A DNA stretch of 64,000 bases from assembly GCF_014235765.1 (NCBI RefSeq), contig NZ_JACMYH010000001.1:1178001-1242000 (forward strand). Reading direction: 5' to 3'. Each line of letters begins with the position of its first letter. Position 1 is the stretch's first letter. The translations under genes were made by a program, and so were the position numbers. Below are positions 59,888 to 64,000 of the stretch, one piece after another. The notes below the pieces were generated by a model that saw only the letters and a program-made list of their open reading frames with translations, did not search any database and was not told the DNA's origin. This DNA is from Pseudomonas baltica (GTDB taxonomy: Bacteria; Pseudomonadota; Gammaproteobacteria; Pseudomonadales; Pseudomonadaceae).

Positions 59888-60778
59888 CTAGAACGTCAGC
59901 TTCAGTTGTGTCTCGAAATTGCGCAGGCGACCGTCGAGCGGGTCGTGGAACTGCAGCGAGCGTGCCAGCAGCTTCAACGGCCGGGCATAGTCGTCCACCT
60001 CGGTATGGCTGAGGTGCGGGTAGAACGGATCGTTGCAGATGCTGGCGCCCAGCGCGGTCATGTGGACGCGCAACTGGTGAGTCTTGCCGGTGACCGGGTT
60101 GAGCACGTAGCGCCACACGTGTTCGCCTTTCTCGGCGACCTCCAGGCGAGTTTCACTGTTGCTCTGCCCCGGCACTTCGCGCATGCGAAAAAACGGCTCG
60201 CCATGCTCCAGACGGCTGCGGTGCACCAACGGAAAGGCCAGCTCGGGCAGTGCGGGCGCGATGGCCTCGTAGCGCTTTTCGATCTGTCGAGTGGGAAACA
60301 GCTGCTGATAGGCACTGCGTGTCTGCGGATTGGCCGAGAACAGCACCAGACCTGCCGTATGCCGGTCAATGCGGTGCAGCGGCACCAGGTGCGGGTTGTC
60401 GAGACGGCGGATGAGCCGCCGCAGCAAGGTGTGTTCGACGTACTCGCCGGTCGGGGTGACCGGCAGGAAGTGTGGCTTGTCGGCCACCACCAGATGCTCG
60501 TCGACGTGCAACACCTGCTCCTGTGCAGCGATCGGCCGTTCGTTCGGCACTTCGCGAAAGTAGTGGATGCGCAGGCCCTGGCGGTAGGCATGGGCAGGTC
60601 CGATGGGTACGCCGTCGGCGTCCAGCACCCGGTCCCTGGCCATGCGGCTCAGCCACTGAGCGCGATCGATGGCCGGAAAATGTTCGCACAGGCAATCCAG
60701 CACGGTTGCCCATTTGCCGGGTGGCAGGCACAGGGTGCTGGCCTGATGCGCAGCAGGGTCGAATTTGGGTGCAGACAT
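59888..60778 (-). CDS. RluA-family RNA pseudouridine synthase
   Basis: This 296-residue enzyme converts uridine to pseudouridine in RNA. The RluA catalytic motif HRIDRHTAGLVLF gives catalytic Asp138, and GKTHQLRVHMTALG is the conserved C-terminal motif. An S4-like N-terminal segment is short. The start at 60778 is preferred to the one four codons earlier. Whether the target is 23S rRNA or tRNA is not determinable. Confidence 0.9.
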   Translation of the reverse strand: MSAPKFDPAAHQASTLCLPPGKWATVLDCLCEHFPAIDRAQWLSRMARDRVLDADGVPIGPAHAYRQGLRIHYFREVPNERPIAAQEQVLHVDEHLVVADKPHFLPVTPTGEYVEHTLLRRLIRRLDNPHLVPLHRIDRHTAGLVLFSANPQTRSAYQQLFPTRQIEKRYEAIAPALPELAFPLVHRSRLEHGEPFFRMREVPGQSNSETRLEVAEKGEHVWRYVLNPVTGKTHQLRVHMTALGASICNDPFYPHLSHTEVDDYARPLKLLARSLQFHDPLDGRLRNFETQLKLTF

Positions 60779-60832
60779 GCCTAGATCCACGATGGTTTCA
60801 GGCCGCGAGTATCGCCCACGGCGTTACGGCTG

Positions 60833-61165
60833 TCATCGCGCGTGGACAGCCTCGGCTGCCTCGGTGAATTCCTTGAGCCAACGCAGCACCTCGACCGCTT
60901 CCCAGCGGGTTGGGTCGTACAAGGCGTACAGCAGGCCCTTGTAGCCGACCACATCCAGCGGTCGGTGATAGCCGGCACGCTGGAACAGCGCCTCGACCTC
61001 GGCAAAACAGGTGTTGAAGTGCAGCTTGCTGAATGGGGTCTTGCCTTCGGTAACCAGGCCGTCGAGACGCAGTTCCAGCACGGCTTCGCGAACTACGTCC
61101 GGGGCCATGCGGTTGACGCTGTACTTGAGTTGTTCGACGTTGAGCATGGGCGAGTGATTATCCAT
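60833..61165 (-). CDS. Small protein of unknown function under a LexA box
   Basis: This 110-residue soluble protein (104 if the in-frame ATG at 61147 is used) contains NRMAPDVVREAVLELRLDGL and YHRPLDVVGYKGLLYALYDP. I do not recognise the family. A promoter with TTGACG (61207-61212) and TATGCT (61183-61188), 18 bases apart, points into it. A perfect LexA box overlaps its -10 end and start site. It is therefore a strong candidate for SOS induction. It lies upstream of the RluA gene on the same strand. Confidence 0.75.
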   Translation of the reverse strand: MDNHSPMLNVEQLKYSVNRMAPDVVREAVLELRLDGLVTEGKTPFSKLHFNTCFAEVEALFQRAGYHRPLDVVGYKGLLYALYDPTRWEAVEVLRWLKEFTEAAEAVHAR

Positions 61166-61168
61166 ATA

Positions 61169-61184
61169 CTGTATCTTTATACAG
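61169..61184. promoter_or_regulatory. Perfect LexA box over the promoter of the 60833-61165 gene
   Basis: CTGTATCTTTATACAG fits CTGT-N8-ACAG exactly, with extended symmetry CTGTAT/ATACAG. It overlaps the end of the -10 hexamer (61183-61188) and the expected start of transcription on the minus strand. Confidence 0.88.
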
Positions 61185-61326
61185 CATAAGGCAGCCGTCC
61201 GAGACCCGTCAATTGCCCCGACATGTCGATAATGGGCTATACAAAGGATTATGCCGCGCAATGGCACTGAACCTTCAGGATCACCCTCACTCGAAATATC
61301 CAGACGCCACCCATATGGAGATCAAC

Positions 61327-61641
61327 ATGGCCACCCCGAGCACCAAAGCAGCCCAAGAAGTTCTCAAAGCCGATTTTCAGACCCTGGTCCGTGACACCGA
61401 GAAACTTCTCGAACACACCGCCAGCATCGCCGGCACCCAGGCCGAAGAACTGCGCGCGCAGATCAACGAGAGCCTGCTGAAGGCTCGCGAGTCGCTGCAG
61501 CAGACCAAAGAAACCGCAGCCGAGCGCAGCCAGGAGGCCGTAGTCGCAGCCGAAGGCTACGTACAGGAAAACCCATGGCAGTCCGTCGGCATCGCCGCAG
61601 GCGTAGGCTTCCTTCTGGGCCTGCTGGCCACAAGGCACTGA
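61327..61641 (+). CDS. DUF883 (ElaB/YqjD) membrane-anchored protein
   Basis: This 104-residue protein has a long amphipathic helix (KADFQTLVRDTEKLLEHTAS, many Gln/Glu/Ala repeats) and a C-terminal membrane tail GIAAGVGFLLGLLATRH. ElaB/YqjD proteins associate with inner membrane and ribosomes in stationary phase. GGAG lies before the ATG. It heads a three-gene cluster with YqjE- and YqjK-like partners. Confidence 0.9.
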   Translation: MATPSTKAAQEVLKADFQTLVRDTEKLLEHTASIAGTQAEELRAQINESLLKARESLQQTKETAAERSQEAVVAAEGYVQENPWQSVGIAAGVGFLLGLLATRH

Positions 61642-61642
61642 T

Positions 61643-62032
61643 ATGTCCCTCCTCGACTCGGATACCACAGACAACAGCACCGGCTCCACCTCTCGGCGCC
61701 TGGGTGCTGCCATGCTCGGCCTGCTTCGCAGTCATGTCGAACTGTTCGGCATCGAGTTGCAGGAGCAGAAATCTCGAACCGTCAGCCTGTTGCTGTTCGC
61801 AGGCCTGGCCCTGGTCTTCGCCTTGCTGGCACTGGTGGCGTTGTCCGGGCTCATTCTGATTCTGCTGTGGGACAACTACCGCATGGCCGGCATGGTCGGC
61901 CTGGCGGTGTTCTACGTACTGGCAGGTATTTTCTGCGCATTCCGCCTCAAGGCGGCTGTGTTCGATGAATCCTCGCCATTCAGTGGGACACTGGAAGAAC
62001 TGGCCAATGACCGGGAGCGCCTGCTGCCATGA
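61643..62032 (+). CDS. YqjE-like membrane protein (phage holin family by name)
   Basis: This 129-residue inner-membrane protein has two hydrophobic hairpin segments (LLLFAGLALVFALLALVALS and VGLAVFYVLAGIFCAF). It belongs to the YqjE group, which databases sometimes name holin superfamily; no phage genes are nearby. Its stop overlaps the next start (ATGA at 62029-62032). Confidence 0.88.
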   Translation: MSLLDSDTTDNSTGSTSRRLGAAMLGLLRSHVELFGIELQEQKSRTVSLLLFAGLALVFALLALVALSGLILILLWDNYRMAGMVGLAVFYVLAGIFCAFRLKAAVFDESSPFSGTLEELANDRERLLP

Positions 62033-62400
62033 GCCGAAACGAACCTACCAGCGCCCAGTCACGGCGCGACATGCGCAAGTCGTTGATTCGCCTGCGCATG
62101 GAAATGCATCGCCAGGAGTTGCGGCACGAGTCGCGGCAACTGGTAAATCCGCTCAACCGCCTGCGCGGATTGGGTCAATCGGTGCAGACCGGCATGGGTA
62201 TCAAGCATGCCTCGCTGTGGGGCATCGCAGGCGTCACCCTGATGGGCTTCCTGACCGGACGCGGGGCTGGCAACAGCGCCCGTGCGCCGGTAGTCGCGCC
62301 GGTGCGTGGTCCGGGCCGTCTTTCGCGGCTGGCCAAGGTCGGCACGTTACTGTTACCGGTGATCAAGCTGGCCATGCAGGGCTCTTCGCGCAGACGCTAG
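62029..62400 (+). CDS. YqjK-like basic protein
   Basis: This 123-residue protein is very basic, with an Arg-rich N-terminal helix (RRDMRKSLIRLRMEMHRQEL) and a weak membrane-like segment ASLWGIAGVTLMGFLTG. Its place after YqjE matches YqjK. It overlaps the upstream gene by four bases and is followed by a strong terminator. The function is unknown. Confidence 0.8.
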   Translation: MSRNEPTSAQSRRDMRKSLIRLRMEMHRQELRHESRQLVNPLNRLRGLGQSVQTGMGIKHASLWGIAGVTLMGFLTGRGAGNSARAPVVAPVRGPGRLSRLAKVGTLLLPVIKLAMQGSSRRR

Positions 62401-62413
62401 GCTTGGCTGAAAG

Positions 62414-62458
62414 AGCAACCCGGGTGCGGTCGTAAACGTATCCGGGTTGCTTTTTTTT
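62414..62458 (+). terminator. Intrinsic terminator of the DUF883 cluster
   Basis: AGCAACCCGG (62414-62423) pairs with CCGGGTTGCT (62442-62451) and is followed by eight T, a strong rho-independent terminator on the plus strand. Confidence 0.93.
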
Positions 62459-62575
62459 GCCTGACATTCCTGGCTGCACCTACCTGCTCAATACGTTCAA
62501 GGCCCGATGCCAGCCTTGCCAGCCAGCCCTCGCAGGCCGACACTGCAGGCTCGATCGGGTCCCGGAGGAATCGCC

Positions 62576-63907
62576 TTGGATTGGCACACACTGCTTACAC
62601 GCGAACGCTTGGGCAAGCCCCTGCACAGCCCGGAAGAACTGGGCCGCAGCCCGTTCCACAAGGATCACGACCGCATCATCTTTTCCGGCGCCTTCCGCCG
62701 GCTGGGGCGCAAGACCCAGGTCCACCCGGTGTCGAGCAACGACCACATCCATACGCGCCTTACCCATTCGCTGGAAGTCAGTTGCGTGGGCCGCTCCCTG
62801 GGCATGCGCGTGGGCGAAACCCTGCGCGACCAGCTGCCGCAATGGTGCGAGCCCAGCGACCTGGGCATGGTCGTGCAGTCGGCCTGCCTGGCGCACGACA
62901 TCGGCAATCCGCCCTTCGGCCATTCCGGTGAAGACGCCATTCGCCACTGGTTCCGCCAGGCAGCCGGGCGTGGCTGGCTCGACGCGATGAGCGAAGTGGA
63001 GCGGGACGACTTCCTCAATTTCGAAGGCAATGCCCAAGGCTTCAGGGTGCTCACCCAGCTCGAGTATCACCAGTTCGACGGGGGTACCCGGCTGACCTAC
63101 GCAACTCTGGGCACCTACCTCAAGTACCCCTGGACGGCGCGCCACGCCGATGCATTGGGCTACAAGAAGCACAAGTTCGGTTGCTACCAGAGCGAACTGC
63201 CGCTGCTCGAACAGATCGCCGGCAAGCTGGGTCTGCCATTGCTCGAAGAGCAGCGTTGGGCCCGGCATCCGCTGGTGTACCTGATGGAGGCCGCAGACGA
63301 CATCTGCTATGGCCTGATCGACCTGGAAGACGGCCTGGAAATGGAGCTGCTCGACTACGCCGAAGTCGAAGCACTGTTGCTCGACCTGGTAGGCGATGAC
63401 ATCCCGGACACCTATCGCCAGCTCGGCCCACTGGACTCGCGGCGGCGCAAGCTGGCGATCCTGCGCGGCAAGGCCATCGAGCACCTGACCAATGCTGCCG
63501 CGCGCGCGTTCGTCGAACAACAGCAGGCGCTGCTGGCGGGCCAGCTCAGCGGCGATCTGGTCGAGCACATGCATGGTCCGGCCAAGCGCTGCGTGCTCGA
63601 CGCCAAGGACATGGCGCGCAAGAAGATTTTCCAGGACAAGCGCAAGACCCTGCACGAGATCGGCGCCTACACCACCCTTGAAGTGCTGCTCAATGCGTTC
63701 TGCGGGGCGGCGCTGGAGCAGCACACCACAGGCAGGTTGTCTTTCAAGCACCAGCGCATTCTCGATCTGCTGGGGCACAACGCGCCGCAGCCGGACTGGC
63801 CGCTGCACAAGTCGTTCCTGCGCATGATCGATTTCATCGCAGGCATGACCGACAGTTATGCCGCAGAGATGGCTGGCGAAATGACCGGGCGCTCGAACTC
63901 GTTCTAG
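62576..63907 (+). CDS. dgt: Deoxyguanosinetriphosphate triphosphohydrolase-like protein
   Basis: This HD-domain enzyme hydrolyses dNTPs to deoxynucleoside and triphosphate. It has 443 residues, the length of the type-2 dGTPase. HD residues are His64 (RLTHSLEVS) and His107-Asp108 ([15 protein letters not shown]), with a third Asp downstream in [14 protein letters not shown]. The start is TTG at 62576, seven or so bases after GGAGG; the ATG at 62507 lacks a ribosome site. It lies behind the DUF883 cluster but after a terminator. Confidence 0.9.
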   Translation: MDWHTLLTRERLGKPLHSPEELGRSPFHKDHDRIIFSGAFRRLGRKTQVHPVSSNDHIHTRLTHSLEVSCVGRSLGMRVGETLRDQLPQWCEPSDLGMVVQSACLAHDIGNPPFGHSGEDAIRHWFRQAAGRGWLDAMSEVERDDFLNFEGNAQGFRVLTQLEYHQFDGGTRLTYATLGTYLKYPWTARHADALGYKKHKFGCYQSELPLLEQIAGKLGLPLLEEQRWARHPLVYLMEAADDICYGLIDLEDGLEMELLDYAEVEALLLDLVGDDIPDTYRQLGPLDSRRRKLAILRGKAIEHLTNAAARAFVEQQQALLAGQLSGDLVEHMHGPAKRCVLDAKDMARKKIFQDKRKTLHEIGAYTTLEVLLNAFCGAALEQHTTGRLSFKHQRILDLLGHNAPQPDWPLHKSFLRMIDFIAGMTDSYAAEMAGEMTGRSNSF

Positions 63908-63921
63908 TCTGTAGCGTGGAA

Positions 63922-63988
63922 ATAAACGAATACAAACGATAGTTGACTCTTTGGAATCAAACTATCTTTGTATTCCGTTACGTTTATA
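63922..63988. repeat. Inverted repeat at the right edge
   Basis: The left arm ATAAACGAATACAAACGATA (continuing GTTGA) mirrors the right arm, whose complement reads ATAAACGTAACGGAATACAA then AGATAGTTTGA. The arms share about 22 bases with a 6-base insertion, across a centre near 63948-63956. It is AT-rich and may be the promoter or operator of a gene beyond the window. Confidence 0.6.
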
Positions 63989-64000
63989 TCTGTAGGAAGT

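Noticed and set aside
61643..62032. Prophage holin
   Set aside because: The neighbours are DUF883 and YqjK-like genes and dgt; no phage genes are present, so this is the chromosomal YqjE cluster.

Overview
The window is GC-rich chromosomal DNA of a fluorescent Pseudomonas, most likely of the P. putida group. The right two thirds carries a gene order long conserved in this genus: gap, mfd, nagZ, psrA, lexA, sulA, topA, fadA, fadB, universal stress protein, uup, slt, lipid kinase, moeA, moaB, mobA, small lipoprotein, RluA-type synthase, DUF883/YqjE/YqjK and dGTPase. Identifications come from reading the translated proteins and motifs; no database search was run.

Positions 1-17.5 kb are accessory in character. 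They hold a ribose-type ABC operon (rbsB-rbsA-rbsC, minus strand, running off the left edge) with a perfect LacI-family operator in front of rbsB. Next is a TccC-like Rhs gene with an unrecognised C-terminal tip; it is split by a frameshift in a run of seven G. After it come a Na+/H+ antiporter, a KaiC-like double ATPase with a stand-alone receiver protein, a second-type methionine aminopeptidase, three MFS transporters, an AGE-family sugar epimerase or isomerase, and several small conserved proteins.

Positions 17.5-36.6 kb contain a long-form glyceraldehyde-3-phosphate dehydrogenase divergent from mfd, and a SNF2 helicase coupled to mfd. They also contain galactose 1-dehydrogenase and a nitrate-responsive NIT-ANTAR antiterminator followed by a leader with an ANTAR-type hairpin and an intrinsic terminator in front of a nitrate ABC transporter. 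After a REP/BIME cluster come acyl-CoA genes that look like valine or short-chain acyl-CoA catabolism, an exported alpha/beta hydrolase and a 2-hydroxyacid dehydrogenase.

Positions 36.6-50.4 kb form a regulatory and lipid block. PsrA has two overlapping PsrA-type boxes at its own gene. The lexA-sulA operon has two LexA boxes. topA and the fadB-fadA beta-oxidation operon follow, and fadB has a PsrA-like box upstream, so PsrA and its probable target operon are close neighbours.

Positions 50.4-64 kb carry cell-wall turnover (slt), a MOSC protein, cheV, a lipid kinase, an orphan GDP-mannose enzyme (AlgA/PslB type) and molybdenum-cofactor genes. They also carry a small gene of unknown function whose promoter overlaps a perfect LexA box, the DUF883/YqjE/YqjK membrane cluster and dgt. 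No tRNA, rRNA, CRISPR array, insertion sequence or prophage was seen. The leads most worth following are the frameshifted TccC-like gene, the KaiC-receiver pair, the NIT-ANTAR leader, the SOS-controlled unknown gene and a terminator-capped possible small transcript between gap and mfd.
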